A DNA stretch of 64,000 bases from Omphalotus guepiniiformis (GCA_028554645.1 JAQOOI010000035.1:1-64000), one strand, 5' to 3'. Counted from the stretch's first letter, positions 1 through 11,956 are shown. The notes: a model not told the origin generated them from the sequence alone. Program-made: numbers and translations.

Positions 1-754
1 CAATGATATGAAAGAGATTGGCGCCACCGACTTCCAAATTCTATTGAGCCTTCTTCAATCTGTCCAATGACATGTCGTCAAGTTTCTTCGTCCAGGTCCA
101 ACGACGTCTTGCACGGTCTGACAAAGCTCCAAGGGTGTGCGAAACAAATCGACCATAGAGAGACGCCAACACACGTTTTGATGTCAAGATGTCTGTCTGT
201 CTTCAGAAAGTTCTTGATTGTCCAAGGCGGAAAACATACGTGACAGGAACATTCAAGATGTTCATTAACGTTATAGCTGATCAAATATCGAGGAAGACGA
301 CCGAGAAAGACGACCGAGACCAAAGGAACTGAGTAAGGGAAAATCTGTATGGGCAGAAAGCTGCGAAGCTTCCTTCACCCAATATGCCAATACGCCGGAA
401 CGCTTCTATTGGTTTCGACCCGTTTTCATGATCATCTGCCTTGTTCAATGAGGATAGCTTCAGTCAATTGCAGTCTTGATGCCGATGCAGCTTTGCCAAC
501 CGTGGTGTTACAACGTAGCGTAGTGTTAGAGTCGGACAAGTTGTTGGTAAAGATCTAGCTGTCGTGAGAAAAATTCTCGACTCATTTTTCGCCGTTATGG
601 GATGCGAAGCAAGAATCTTTCACGAACAGCAAAGTAATACGAGAGATTTATTTAATTGACTGGATGTACGTATCGGCTTTCGAGCCCTCTCGCTTTGCTA
701 AACACTTTCGGCCTGCGTACTAGGATGTCAACTATATAGCCAGAGGCCGCATAC
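1..754. other. No gene recognised
   Basis: Only short, low-quality reading frames are present here on both strands. None has exon structure or family resemblance. The right end is the 3' flank of the minus-strand secreted-protein gene that stops at 755. Confidence 0.5.
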
Positions 755-1492
755 TCAATTCGGAAGTCCAGCAGTCTGCCAGTGGCCAGTATCGCTATCT
801 AGGACAGCCTCAGTCACCGTCTGAGGAGCACCCGCACTGATGAAGCCGACCCTCAGCGCATGAGTAGCATTAGTAGTTCCCATCGCATACAATGCTTCAC
901 TTCCTTCAGCAGACACGAAGCCTTCGTTTGTGATACATTGGGTGCAAGAAGGTCCACTAATCCAATCGAAATCGTTTTGCCTGAGGTACTCACTAACGAT
1001 GCGGTCTGGAGACAAGAAGAACAAGTGTATCTGCAATTCAATAGGAAATGTCACACCTCGTAAACTCAAGAATTTGAGTATTCACTCACTGGACCACCGT
1101 CGGTTTCCTCTAGGCCAGTTACAGCGAGCGGGGTCCCGTATAACGTTTCATTAGCTGGAACGACGACAAAGTTCACAGCATTCGCACCGCATGTCGAGGC
1201 GCTGGTGGAGCCAGTAGTGAACGGACCACGAACACAAGTCTGCACGATGTCTCCGTTCGCATTTTGTGAATAGAATCGGGACCCGCTCTCGCCTGAGTTT
1301 TCGATGAAAGCGATGTCGCCTATGGTGCTGAAAGGCAACGCGTTGGCCGCAGTGGGAGCGGCAGTTGCTTTGCCAGCTTCGTTGAACAACAGAGGCGCAA
1401 GAAGCTATGTAGAAGTCTGACATGAATAAAGGTGATGCAATTGCAGTTGAACAACGTACGAGGGCAAACTTGGTGAATGTAACGGTAAGCAT
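755..1492 (-). CDS. Small secreted lectin-like protein, copy 1
   Basis: Three exons give 207 aa: 1492-1460, 1404-1090 and 1030-755, all joined by GT-AG introns. The first 11 codons plus the start of exon 2 form a hydrophobic secretion signal (MLTVTFTKFAL then LLAPLL). The mature part has three repeats ending near W/T-x-G: one around LYSQ/FYSQNANGDIVQ, one around IHLFFLSPDRIVSEY, and one around ALRVGFISAGAP with TEAV. This pattern recalls blades of fungal fucose-specific lectins (AAL type), but it is weak and may be only structural. Two to four cysteines (SCTQC and others) could pair outside the cell. The same layout recurs in four other copies in this window. The start was chosen because the signal exon is conserved in all copies. 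Function is inferred only; the family is not firmly recognised. Confidence 0.75.
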
Positions 1493-2139
1493 TCTGAATT
1501 CTTCAAGCGAGTAAAGTGAGCAAGGCAACTGAGGTACGTCTGCTGCAATATTCTTTCATCCACACGTATGGGCTCCCTTCATGTTCTTAGCCCGTTTATG
1601 GATGGTTCCTTGGCCATGAGCGAGGAATTCAAAAGAGCACCGCCGACTGGCACGGTCTGTTGGGTTCTGTATCCTGTCAGTAAAGACATGGAAGGTACTG
1701 GCCATCATCAGAAGCAAACATGATTGTCTGGCCATCGAAGTCTCTATGTTTTGTCTGTGCGCTTGAAGTCTGAGCTTCGAAAAGATTTCAAGTTCACTAA
1801 AGTTCATCCACTGCCGGGAGTCAAGATTAGTTGTTGTACTTATAGACGGTCAGCTTGAATTGAAGATGTGGAACTTCTAGGGTCGAGCGAGTGAAAGTTC
1901 CTAAATAGATATATTCATCATTAGAACTATAATATCATCCGAAGAGTAAAGAACATTGCTTACGGAAAGCTCATAGCTGTTCAAAGACTGCGCTGTTGGC
2001 CACGAAGTGTTCCGGCCTCTAGCTGAAGCTTGTGCAAGTCCGGATGAGGAGAGAAAGATGAGTGATACGATCTAAAAGGTAGCATTTCGAATATAAGATA
2101 TGATCCTTACATTATGTAAGCCGTGAAAAAGGCACTCTC
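1493..2139. other. Intergenic, no gene recognised
   Basis: This is the shared upstream space of the minus-strand secreted-protein gene and the plus-strand F-box gene. A minus-strand frame at 1556-1807 has no start context, introns or family signal and is not called. Confidence 0.45.
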
Positions 2140-3567
2140 ATGAAAACCCTCCCATTCGAACTAATCCAGTGCATTATATCTTTCGTTCATGACAGAAAAA
2201 CCCTTCTCGAGTGCAGCCTCGTCTCACATTCCTTCCTTGCTGCAACCCGCTCCCAGATCTTCTCCGATCTCCGTCTAGAAGACGAATATCCCACCGATAC
2301 CTTCCTATCTCTATGCGAGAGCCCGCTCTGTACAATCCCTCTGGGACGTGTGCATAAACTTGAATTGGTTGATCATGATAGCGCGTATGTAATAGAAACG
2401 GTCTTGAATTGGGAAGCTCTGGATGGGAGAACACTGAATAGCTTAATGGGAGAAACGGTGAAGGAGTTATGGATTGCGGGGGTTCACTGGGACGTGATCC
2501 ATTTAATAACGGAAAGAAAACCCTGTGATGACTGCTTTCGTGGCATTACGATTCTCAACATGCGTTCTGTTACCTTTGGTAACGCCGAAGAAATTGGGAT
2601 GGTCGTTAATTCATTCCCGATGCTTCAAGAGTTGGTTTTGATTAACATCGAGGCTGATATCGCAGAGGTAGAGGACCACGATGGCGGTGCCCCCCCGAAG
2701 AATTTGCGTACGATTTCCATAAATAATATGCAACGTCAACGTGAAATTTTTGACCAGCTTGTACCATACGGCCCAACGCTGCATCGTTTTACGTGCATCC
2801 TTGGTCCCATTGCCATCGATAACGATGAGTCTGCTTTGGTCTTCCCTGCAATTAGTAGTCTGCTACGCGAAGCCAGTTCTTTGGAAAGTGTCACGTTTGG
2901 TGCGTTCATTTATGCAGATGATCACGAACCCCTAGGTGAGGTTTATCACTCTACATAACATACACTCGCTTATACTTGTTCTCTCGAAGACGATTTCCTC
3001 ACACACATCAATTTCTCCTGTAACCCCTGCCTGCGCCACCTCGACCTGGACATACCGCCCGAGTATCTAGTGATACCTTTACTCAAACGCATTGCTTCTT
3101 CTCACAACTATCACTGGTCTTCCACTCATACAACTCCAACCCCGACCCTTGAATCTCTCGAAATACCCGACCTTACAACACCAACCGACTGGTCAACCTG
3201 TGACACCATCCTCCAAAAACCCTACTTCTCCTCTCTACGCGAGATTACATTCAGGCCGCCCAAACAAGCCTTAAGCTTTCAGCCAGAGGACCTCGACCTC
3301 CCGACAACTTTAGCTACCGACGACCAGAGTGACAATGGGGAGGACATTGCAGGGTTCTCTTCGCTGAGAATTACGCTCGATGGGGACAAGATACCTGGTT
3401 TCCCTCGTCGAGGAACACTTCCACATGCTAGGATAGCTGAAAGACTGGAGATGCTTAAGAAGTGCTTACCGCTATGTTATGAGCGTGGGCTGTTGAAGCC
3501 ACATCTCGAGTGTCTTACTATCGGTGGGGAATACTTTTTGCGGTTTCGTGAACCGCCTAGTCCATGA
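2140..3567 (+). CDS. F-box protein
   Basis: Two exons, 2140-2935 and 2990-3567, joined by a 54-nt intron with phase restored (G|AC), give 457 aa. The N-terminus, residues 1-40 (MKTLPFELIQCIISFV, then LLECSLVSHSFLAATR, then IFSDLRL), matches the F-box pattern common in agaricomycetes: LPxEL, then SLVS.xF, then R.xIF. The rest has weak leucine-rich-repeat periodicity. Such proteins usually act as substrate receptors of SCF ubiquitin ligases. This family is hugely expanded in mushrooms and its targets are rarely known. Nothing suggests the gene is broken. The neighbours are lectin-like secreted protein genes, with no obvious functional link. Confidence 0.8.
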
Positions 3568-3919
3568 GGTCAAGATGGGAAGGTTCTATATGCCCTTTTT
3601 TTTCGTATTTTTCTTCCCAGTCTATCTTATTTCTTTCTTCTTTATCCTATCCTTTGTTGAGTACACAATAGGATGTGGAAGCGGTAAACATATCAGAAAA
3701 AGCCGCTGCAACGATGAAAGAGCACACGTGTTTTTCAAGAGACGGATGCTATGCATAAATTGAAAGGGTTGAAAATTTATGCGATAGTGTTTGAATTCGA
3801 GATGGCCCACAAGTATCCTTCCAAGTCAAGTCTGAAGACCTGTGAGTAACTATTCCAAGAACTAGCAATCACCACCTTCACTTGTTCTTGCGATCAAATC
3901 GCAGTTCAAGATATTGACA

Positions 3920-4192
3920 ATGCCCAGTGTCGAAAGCAAGTTTGACGAGCAATTGGAACATTGTCAATATAAATCTTCAATTCCATCTGACAACCTAGAG
4001 TATAATCAGGAAGACATATCTGCTGCAGACAGTCATCATGTACTCAACAAGCCGACCATCTTTCACTCACTGGATGACACTAGTGACCGTGATTACCGGG
4101 ACTACTTTGACTATTCGTATGTTACAGCAAAACTGCAGGGGCCGGGACATATAAAAGAATCTTGGACATGGAGGAATGAAATAACATTGTAA
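3920..4192 (+). CDS. Small acidic hypothetical ORF
   Basis: An uninterrupted frame of 90 codons plus stop starts at ATG 3920. It is rich in Asp, Glu, Ser and Tyr, with no signal peptide and no recognisable motif. It ends only 23 bp before the next secreted-protein gene, so it may be chance or a leftover exon. An alternative ATG near 3801 with a GT-AG intron does not continue in frame. Confidence 0.2.
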   Translation: MPSVESKFDEQLEHCQYKSSIPSDNLEYNQEDISAADSHHVLNKPTIFHSLDDTSDRDYRDYFDYSYVTAKLQGPGHIKESWTWRNEITL

Positions 4193-4215
4193 AGGACTTA
4201 CCTGATCATTTCAGA

Positions 4216-4976
4216 ATGCTTAACATTCAATTCACCAAGATTGCCCTCGTACGTCCGAGTCGTTCACCTACACCTTCCTCACTCATATCTCACCCATTCC
4301 ACATAGCTCCTCGCATCTCTTCTAAGCAACAAAGGGAGCACGGTGACAGCTGCACCCGATGCAGCCAACATAGTGCCATTTAGCACTATAGGCAACATCG
4401 CTGCCCTCGAAAATAGCCCGGGAGGTGGATCTCGACTGTACTCGCAGAACGCCAATGGGGACATTGTACAGACTTGTATCCATGGTCCATTCACCACTGG
4501 CTCCTCTAGTGCTTCATCGTGTGGGGCGGAAGCTGCGAGTTTTATTGTCGTTCCCGCCAATGAGACAATGTACGGGACTCCAATTGCTGCAACAGGTTTG
4601 GAAGAAACCAACGGCGGTCAAGTGAGTACATCTCCACGGCTCCTTTGTTTTGACTTCAGTTCAATACTGATCGGGAACGATGTCCTGTCCTGTTGACTTA
4701 CAGATTCACCTGTTCTTCTTGTCCCCAGACCGCATCATCAACGAGTACATTCGGGGAAGCACTGATTTCATTTGGAAAAGCGGGCCTTCTTGCACTCAGT
4801 GTATTACGAACGAGGCGTTTTTGGTTGCTGAAGGAAGCGAAGCTTTGTATGCTATGGGAAGTACTTCTCATGCGCTTAGGGTCGGATTCGTCAGTGCGGG
4901 TTCTCCGGGGACGCTGACTGAGGCTGTCTATAACAGCAACAATGGCCACTGGCAGACTGCTGGGCTTCCGAATTGA
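4216..4976 (+). CDS. Small secreted lectin-like protein, copy 2
   Basis: Exons 4216-4248, 4307-4621 and 4704-4976 (phase 0 introns) give 206 aa. Exon sizes match copy 1 exactly for the first two exons (33 and 315 nt). The protein starts MLNIQFTKIAL, followed by a hydrophobic LLASLL segment: a secretion signal. The three repeats are intact (RLYSQNANGDIVQ; IHLFFLSPDRIINEY; ALRVGFVSAGSP). This is the only intact copy on the plus strand. It lies head-away from the others, so the family has moved by more than simple tandem duplication. Confidence 0.78.
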
Positions 4977-6357
4977 GGATGGAGTCCATAGCTATATATG
5001 ATGTCTCGCTCACCATGAAAGTGTCATATGTTTTGAAATAAAGAGGACCGATGTTATTGCTTTCGTATCACGGTTGCCAGCCAGTATGGCACGATGCTGG
5101 TTTCAATGTCGTACTACCACGGACGAGGCCTATGCCAGTGTTACCCTTCGTAATCGGAATGACCGTTGGGGGATCCTTTGCCAAAGGAAATGGAACGATA
5201 AAAACTGGGATATGAGACGAATATGAGACCGTCAACATTCATAAGTAAGTCAAGTACAGTATCTCACCATCTGCTCACACTACAAGGAGGGCAATATTTC
5301 ACGTAAGCGAAACTACTTGCCATTTGCTTTGAAATACTATCTATTTAGATTTGTACATTTTCAAAGAAATTTAAGAAGTTTTTCGCACGTAAAAGGTATG
5401 GCCTTTTGAGGTAATTTTCAGTGACAATTTGGGGAGTTTTGCACGTGACAAAGTGGGTGCAAAATACATGGCAACTTTGCCGTTTTTTCCCGTGAAATTT
5501 ATTAAAAATGTCGGCCGGGAAACTAAATGGGCAATCAACGGGCAATCAACGGTAGTCTGGGTTGCCCGTTGATTGCCCAGTGATTGCCCGGTAGTTGCCC
5601 GGTGATTGCCCGGTGATTGCCCATTTAGTTTCCCGGCCGACATTCTTAATAAATGTCACAGGAAAGAAATGATGGTTTGCCGCCGGCAAACCTCAAGTAT
5701 GGGGACTAGAATTGATCACATAAAACCCTTTATTTCACACGCAACAAAGCTTTATTTGTACAAGTCAAATGTAAAGATCCAAACAAATATTATTTCTAAG
5801 CAAATAGCGGCAAGTTTCCCATGCGGGAAATGTTGCCCTGTTTGTAGTGTCACCATCAGCAGAATATTGAAGCTAAATGATATCGTGACCTGTTTCACAC
5901 TACTACTTCACACACTCTCATGGCTCAGCTCTTCAATGTAGAACAAATCAAGCTCCAGAGGATTATGTGCGATCGTAGTACTCAGCAATGAGTCGACTAT
6001 TGATGTACGACGTTCGAGGCTAACCAGGTCAACACCGAGATGCGGAAGGAACAGATTCAAGAGGCGCAGGAGCAGCCTGAGGGGCAATCTACATCTGTCG
6101 TCGAAGAGAAAAAACTTAGTACGGCTTGCTCGTATACTCGCATTCACGTCCAAGCCTCGCTTCTTGAGTCGTTCTTCTTATTTATTACTCTGCGAATCTC
6201 CACAGAGAAACGATGGGACATACTGGGAATGCTTCAAACAGATAAAATATACTACAAGTAAGTTTCCCAAACTTTGCGTACGCTCAATGTATACACTGAA
6301 GAACAGTTCGATAGTTTTGAAAAGCAGAATGTCCACACGTAGCCACAATATCCATCC
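4977..6357. other. AT-rich intergenic with a palindromic insert
   Basis: No coding gene is supported. The stretch holds the hairpin element at 5493-5658. It also holds short mirror motifs around 5819-5832, where GTTTCCC and GGGAAATG face each other across GGCAAG. The remainder shows nothing recognisable. Confidence 0.45.
5493..5658. repeat. Palindromic (hairpin) repeat element
   Basis: Two inverted arms of about 48 bp (5493-5540 and 5611-5658) match with roughly four mismatches. Between them lies a loop built from short direct and inverted copies of TGATTGCCC / GGGCAATCA. The arms contain a core GCCGGGAAACTAAATG. A close relative of this core, GCCGGGAAACAAAATG, occurs in both arms of the 1.29-kb foldback element at 50312-51603. 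No target-site duplication was found. It is probably a non-autonomous transposon remnant. Confidence 0.7.
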
Positions 6358-7600
6358 TCAGTTCGGAAGCCCAGCAGTCTCCCAGTGGCCGGTATCGCTG
6401 TTAAAGACAGCCTCCGTCACTGTCTGAGGAGCACCCGCACTGATGAAGCCGACCCTGAACGCATGAGATGCATTAGTGCTTCCCATCGCGTACAACGCCT
6501 CGCTTCCTTCAGCTACCAAGAGTCCTTCGTTTGTGATACATTCGGTGCAAGAAGATCCATTGTTCCAAACGAAATCGCCTTGCCAGATATACTCGCTAAC
6601 GATGCGGTCTGGGGACAAGAAGAACAGGTGTATCTGAAATTCAACAGGAAAATGTCACGCCTCGTAAACTCAAGATTTTGGGTATTCGCTCACTGGAATC
6701 ACAACGCCGTTGCTCTCTTCTTCTAGGCCAGTTACAGCGAGCGGGGTCCGGTACAACGCTTCATTAGCTGGAACGACGACAAAGTTTGTAGCATTCTTGC
6801 CACATGTCGAGGCGCTGCTGGAGCCAGTGGTAAATGGACCACGGACACAAGTTTGTACAATGTCACCATTGGCGTTCTGAGAATACAGTCGGCTTCCGCC
6901 AAAGCCTGTGTCTTCGACGGCTGCTATGTTGCCTATAGTGCTGAAAGCCAATGCGTTGGCTACGCTTGGAGCTGCCATTGCTGCGCCAGCTTCATTGAGC
7001 AAAAGAGGCGCGAGGAACTACGCGAAACGCTGAGATAGAGGTAAGCAAGATGCATTTGAACGACGTACGAGGGCAAGCTTGGTGGAAAGAATCCGGGTAA
7101 GCATTTCTAACTTGTTTAGACGAGTGAGCGAGGCAAGTGAAAAGTTTGCTGAGATGTTCTTTCAGTGGCATGCAGAAGCGTGTTTTATGCCCAAGCTCAT
7201 GCACTGGTTCTTGTTGGATTACAATTCAATCGCGAGAAGGCTTGGAGCTTGAACAAATTGCGACTTCCTTTCGAAAAGCTGTTCACGAGTCTTCGGGTTT
7301 GGAAGTATGGCTTGGAAGTATTGCTCGAAAGTTTGATCATCAGCTGTTAGAAGATTCAATTCCAGCTGACTGTCTATTGCATTTGTGCGATGAATGCACT
7401 TTTTAATTATCCAAGTAATGAACATTTTCGAAGCTCGCCGCCGACCTGATAATCTGATATCAGGGTGTTCTGCTCTTGATTCTGATAGCTAAAGGTTCCG
7501 GTATAATAGATCGCGCGCGCAAATTGAAGCATCAATGCAGGCGTCAGACAAGCGTCTGGTGGATGCTAGGTGATGTAGGAGGTGATTAGAGGAGGTGCCG
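6279..7600. repeat. Tandem segmental duplication, unit 1
   Basis: This block, containing secreted-protein copy 3 and about 500 bp beyond its start codon, recurs at 8141-9505 with an offset of about 1,869 bp. The start codons are at 7104 and 8973, and the stop ends at 6358 and 8228. Flanking non-coding sequence such as TCAGTGGCATGCAGAAG is shared. The two units differ by scattered substitutions and small indels, so the duplication is not brand new. Confidence 0.85.
6358..7104 (-). CDS. Small secreted lectin-like protein, copy 3
   Basis: Exons 7104-7069, 7017-6694 and 6633-6358 give 211 aa. The start MLTRILSTKLAL plus FLAPLLL makes the secretion signal. Three blade-like repeats follow (RLYSQNANGDIVQ; IHLFFLSPDRIVSEYIW; AFRVGFISAGAP). 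It is the near-twin of copy 4 (8228-8973), the two differing mainly at the end of exon 2 and around the second repeat. The intron positions are the same as in all other copies. A surface or secreted sugar-binding role is inferred from repeat shape only. Confidence 0.78.
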
Positions 7601-8140
7601 ATGGCGTGAGAACCTCGCGTGTTGAAAGCATACACTAACATCAGGACTCTTCAACTTCAAGTCAACAGGAACTGTGGCTCCAGACGATCATGTACTATCC
7701 AAGTAAGTTTCTTCAAATTCAAGTTATCCTTGTTTGAAACCAATGCATCGCAGACTAAACGGATGCTGGTTGCAGAACACCCAGGGTAATACCGCAGATC
7801 CAAGACTCATGTCTTGATCAACATTCTTTCAAGCCTACCGTGGGCACAGAGGAGCAAGTAATAAGGCCTTAAGGGCTTTCCCAACGCACACATTCGCCTC
7901 GAAGAGAAGGCACATGCATAGGCCGGCATCACCCGCCTAAGGCTCGCTCGCACACCATTCGCATTAAAGCTTCTTAGATCAAGGCTTTTGTTCGGATGTC
8001 CTGTATGCAAAAGTGTATCTGCTTCGTGGTGCTCAATCTCCCAACTTTTGCAGACAGCGGTATTCATCGGCAATGCTCCCAACAACGGCTGATACGAATC
8101 GTTTATTATTGACTAGAAGTATGTACGTTCATCAAGCAGG

Positions 8141-9505
8141 TTGGCGTACGCTCAATGTACATACTAAAGAACAGATCAACAGTTTTGAGTCGAGCAGGAT
8201 GCTCACATGTATTCACGGGCACCATGTTCAATTCGGAAGCCCAGCAGTGTCCCAGTGGCCAGTATTGCTGTTAAAGACAGCCTCCGTCACCGTCTGAGGA
8301 GCACCCGCACTGATGAAGCCGACCCTAAACGCATGAGAAGCATTAGTGCTTCCCATAGCGTACAACGCCTCGCTTCCTTCAGCTACCAAGAGCCCCTCGT
8401 TCGTGATACATTCGGTGCAAGAAGGCCCGCTTTTCCAAATGAAATCGGTGCTTTCCCGAATGTACTCGTTGATGATACGGTCTGGTGACAAGAAAAACAG
8501 ATGTATCTGAGATTCAACAGGTAATGTCACGCCTCGTAAACTCAATATTTTGGGTATTCACTCACTGTACTCACAACACCGTCGCTCTCATCTTCTAGGC
8601 CAGTTACAGCGAGCGGGGTTTTGTACAACACTTCATTAGCTGGAACGACGACAAAGTTTGTAGCATTCTTGCCGCATGTCGAGGCGCTGCTGGAGCCAGT
8701 GGTAAATGGACCATGGACACAAGCTTGCACAATGTCACCATTGGCGTTCTGAGAATACAGTCGGCTTCCGCCAAAGCCTGTGTCTTCGACGGCCGCGATG
8801 TTGCCTATTGTGCTGAAAGCTATTGCGTTGGCTACGCTGGGAGCGGCCATTGCTGTGCCAGCTTCATTGATCAAAAGAGGCGCGAGGAACTACACGGAAC
8901 GCTGAGATAGACGTAAGCAAGATGTGTTTGAACGACGTACGAGGGCAAGCTTGGCGAAAAGAATGGTAAGCATTTCTGAAATATATAGACGAGTGAGCGA
9001 CGCAAGTTAAAAGTTTGCTGCGATGTTATTTCAGTGGCATGCAGAAGTGTCTTTTATATGCGCAAGCTCCTGCACTGGTTCTCGTTGGAGTACAATTCAA
9101 TCGCGAGAAGGATTGGAGCTTGAACAAATTGCGACTTCCTTTCGAAAAGCTGTTCATGAGTCTTCGGGTTTGACTTGGATGTATAGCTTGGAAGTATTGC
9201 CCGAAAAGTTTGATCATCAGCTGTTAGAAGATTCAATTCAAGCTGACTGTCTATTGCGTTTATACAACAATCCCGGATCTGGGTTGTGGATGAATGCGCT
9301 CTTGTATTATCCAAGTAACGGACATTTTTGAAGCTCACCGCCCGACCTGATATCAGGGTGTTCTGCCCTTGATTCTGATAGCTAAAAGATCCGGTATAGC
9401 AAGTTGCGCTTCAAGTTAAAGTGTCAATGCAGGCGTTAAACAAGGTCTGGTGGACACTTCTAAGTTCTAAGTAGGTGATGCAGGAGGTGATTAGAGGAGA
9501 TGCTG
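8141..9505. repeat. Tandem segmental duplication, unit 2
   Basis: Second copy of the block at 6279-7600, containing secreted-protein copy 4. Similarity runs past the gene into the non-coding flank (TGTTCTGCCCTTGATTCTG, then AGGTGATTAGAGGAG near 9487). The spacer 7601-8140 belongs to neither unit. Confidence 0.82.
8228..8973 (-). CDS. Small secreted lectin-like protein, copy 4
   Basis: Exons 8973-8941, 8889-8566 and 8506-8228 give 211 aa. The signal segment is MLTILFAKLAL plus FLAPLLI. Exon 3 has the second-repeat variant INEYIRESTDF, shared with copy 2 rather than with its tandem twin copy 3. This suggests gene conversion or shuffling of exon 3 among copies. Splice sites, frame and stop are intact. 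Confidence 0.78.
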
Positions 9506-10977
9506 AAAAGCTTTTCATGAGAGTTCGAGTTTGAGTGGGAAGTTCACTTTGCGGGTATTCGATTTCAACTCCATTTCAATTCGCGAGACCCACCATCGAC
9601 TTCCAAGCACAGCGACTGGGTACAATCGAACATTGCGGGCATACACCCACATATTTTCGACATCTAGAACTCCCTTAAACTTAAACCTATTGGGTAAAGA
9701 CGGCATAGAGCGTTGGTATATTATTACATGTTTTGATGCTTATTCCAACCCAAACGATCATAGTACTTATCCTTATGTTGTCTGCTAGTGGATGCTGACG
9801 TTCACTTACAATCATGATGCCTGTCCACCAATGGCGTGACACTCCACCCTTCTTATTGAGCACCGAAAACAAAGACATGTAGTCACTATTCAGAATAAAT
9901 AAAAGTTGACAGCTGGTCTGGTTCTCCCGATTCCAAGAAACTAGGAGGTGCAGTTTTCTGAAATCGATAACACAACCTTTTCCAGCGCAAGTCTTGAAAA
10001 GAGAGGCTTCTCCAATCAGAGTTGGCACGACCATCAGCCTGGTTGGACAAAGACACAAGAATCAGGCTGGGTGCGATGGCGGAGATCGGTCAATGATTGC
10101 GTCGTAGAACAGAACAGAAGAGGCACGAAAGGATAAGCACCGGAGGTGTAGTAGGCGAATCTAAGGCCTTTTCTTTCAGCCTCGTATATGAATATGACAG
10201 GCGGTTTCAGCAAATACGCCACCTTAAACCATACTATTACATTGCATGCCATCAGCTTTCGAAAGTTCCATGCTTTCAATTCTCTTGCCAACAACTGACT
10301 CCGGTCCGGGCTGTAAATGAATGCGTTCTTTAATTATCCAAAGTGAACAATCATCTTCGAAACTCACGGACACGAAACATAATGAATTCAACAACCCAGT
10401 ATAGGGACATTCTGCCCTTGCTTCTGATATGTAGATGGCCGGTCTGTAGAACATTCGAAGGCGCGGAAACTGTGCCTGGATGTGCTGGCCTATGGAGGAT
10501 ATATATCCTCTGACGGTGCAAGTCCGTATACACTATTATTAGATGACCACCGGTCATTGATACATCACGACAAGAGGAATTATCACACATACAGTAGTAG
10601 ACAGGCAGCTCGAACTTTGAAGACGCCAGCGTCTTATAGTTTAAAGGTTCCGGTGTGGTGACCCGCGCTTCAAGCATCAATGCAGCCGACAGTAAATTGT
10701 CTACGGATACTTTTGCGATGGGGCAGCAGTTGTTTATTGAAAAAGACCAATCGAAGTGTTTGCACACAATTTAGGGCCAGCTCGCATTGAAGGAGAATAG
10801 CGTAGAATTGTTCGATAGAATGAGGCCATCTTGTACCAAAGACCTTCCTGGATGTTGACTCGCAGCTCAGCTAGGTCGGTTTCTCTGCAGGAATATCAGG
10901 AGTAGTATGCGGATTCCAAGCCACTTGAAGTCTCTTCATAGGCCTGACGAGGTGTATAAGAGTGTTTGAGATTAATT
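9506..10977. other. Intergenic with a decayed duplicon
   Basis: No convincing gene. Around 10310-10440 and 10640-10720 there are recognisable, diverged pieces of the flank found in the 7.1-7.6 and 9.0-9.5 kb units (for example ATTCTGCCCTTG and AAAGGTTCCGGT followed by CATCAATGCAG). They mark a third, older copy of the duplicated block. Confidence 0.55.
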
Positions 10978-11560
10978 ACATGCAAAAGCACCCGCAGAGA
11001 AGGGCGAGAGCTAGAGGGACATTTGAACGCGCATATACTCGCAGACAACGGGTACATCAGCCAGACCTGCATCAATAGTCCGTTCAGCTCGGGGAGATCA
11101 TTGGCAGAACGAATTTGGAGAATGATTCTGGAGATTGTTGAAACCGGCATGTGAGGCAAGCGTAGTACGTCCGCTCGCTGTTGCGGGTTTGGGAGGACCG
11201 GTAACGATACGGTGAGTCCGCTGAGTGGAGCGAAAAAATCTACGAGTTTAGATTGAGCTGGCACCTTGTACATGCATTTGTCGTTTCGCTACAGATTTAT
11301 TTGCTTCTTTACTCCCCCGACCGCGTCTTCAGCGAATATATCAACGGCCCAACGAAGACTGTGACTGTCATTGGCGGTTTCACCAACGAGATATTCCTCG
11401 CCGCTGAAGGAACGAATGCGTTGTATGCGATGGGGGAATGTCACGCATAGGTTGAAACTTGAGGGTGATTTCTCCAGCGAGGGGGCGCCAGATACGCGCT
11501 TTATGAAGCTATCTGGGACTTGACACTGGCCATTGGATTACAGCTGGTCGCCGTGACTCT
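10978..11560 (+). pseudogene. Decayed copy of the secreted lectin-like gene
   Basis: Near 11030-11090 the plus strand reads a damaged exon 2: ACTCGCAGACAACGGG and GTCCGTTCAGCTCGG parallel copy 2. Near 11290-11440 it reads a damaged exon 3: IYLLLYSPDRVFSEYI, then EIFLAAEGTNALYAMG. The frame breaks after that Met-Gly. No signal exon was found. A last fragment near 11530-11560 matches the usual C-terminal end (GHW-like). It is a dead relative, flanked by remnants of the duplicated block. Confidence 0.75.
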
Positions 11561-11566
11561 TCTAAA

Positions 11567-11956
11567 TCAGTGGTTGAGAGCAAGGATGCCAAGGTGATTG
11601 TGCAACGGAACGATTGATAGCAGTGAGTCTCTGAGGTGCTTCAGAGAGCAGTGAACGTCCACCTTCATGCCAAAGATTGCCTTGATTATTGGATGCGCGA
11701 AGTTTGATTTCGAAATATCTGTTGCTTTGAATGCATAACAACATTCGTATGAGTTGTACCAAGGCTCATCGTGAAGGATTAGGGTTCTATCAACAGTGGA
11801 GCGAATCAGAGACACGTCGATAAGTATATAAGCAAGAATCTCGTACAGATACCCCAATTCAGTCTTATCCTCGATTCCTTCTGCATCCATGATCCAGTCA
11901 GCGTCTACACTGAACAGTCGAATTCTGGCCCTATCCACTACGGCGAGACCTGGCAA
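11567..11956 (-). CDS. Unrecognised 129-codon ORF
   Basis: An open frame without introns ends at 11567. The protein starts near MPGLAVVDRAR, is rich in Ile, Leu and Asp, and has no motif, signal peptide or membrane segment that I can name. It overlaps nothing else. It could be a small gene, a fragment of a gene lost in this rearranged area, or chance. Confidence 0.25.
   Translation of the reverse strand: MPGLAVVDRARIRLFSVDADWIMDAEGIEDKTELGYLYEILAYILIDVSLIRSTVDRTLILHDEPWYNSYECCYAFKATDISKSNFAHPIIKAIFGMKVDVHCSLKHLRDSLLSIVPLHNHLGILALNH

Noticed and set aside
78..323. Minus-strand 81-codon frame
   Set aside because: No family signal, no splice context, and codon content looks random.
5493..5658. 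CRISPR-like array of TGATTGCCC repeats
   Set aside because: Units are too short, occur in both orientations, have no unique spacers, and the organism is a fungus.
10351..10767. Minus-strand 138-codon frame
   Set aside because: It lies in decayed copies of the duplicated flank and shows no motif.
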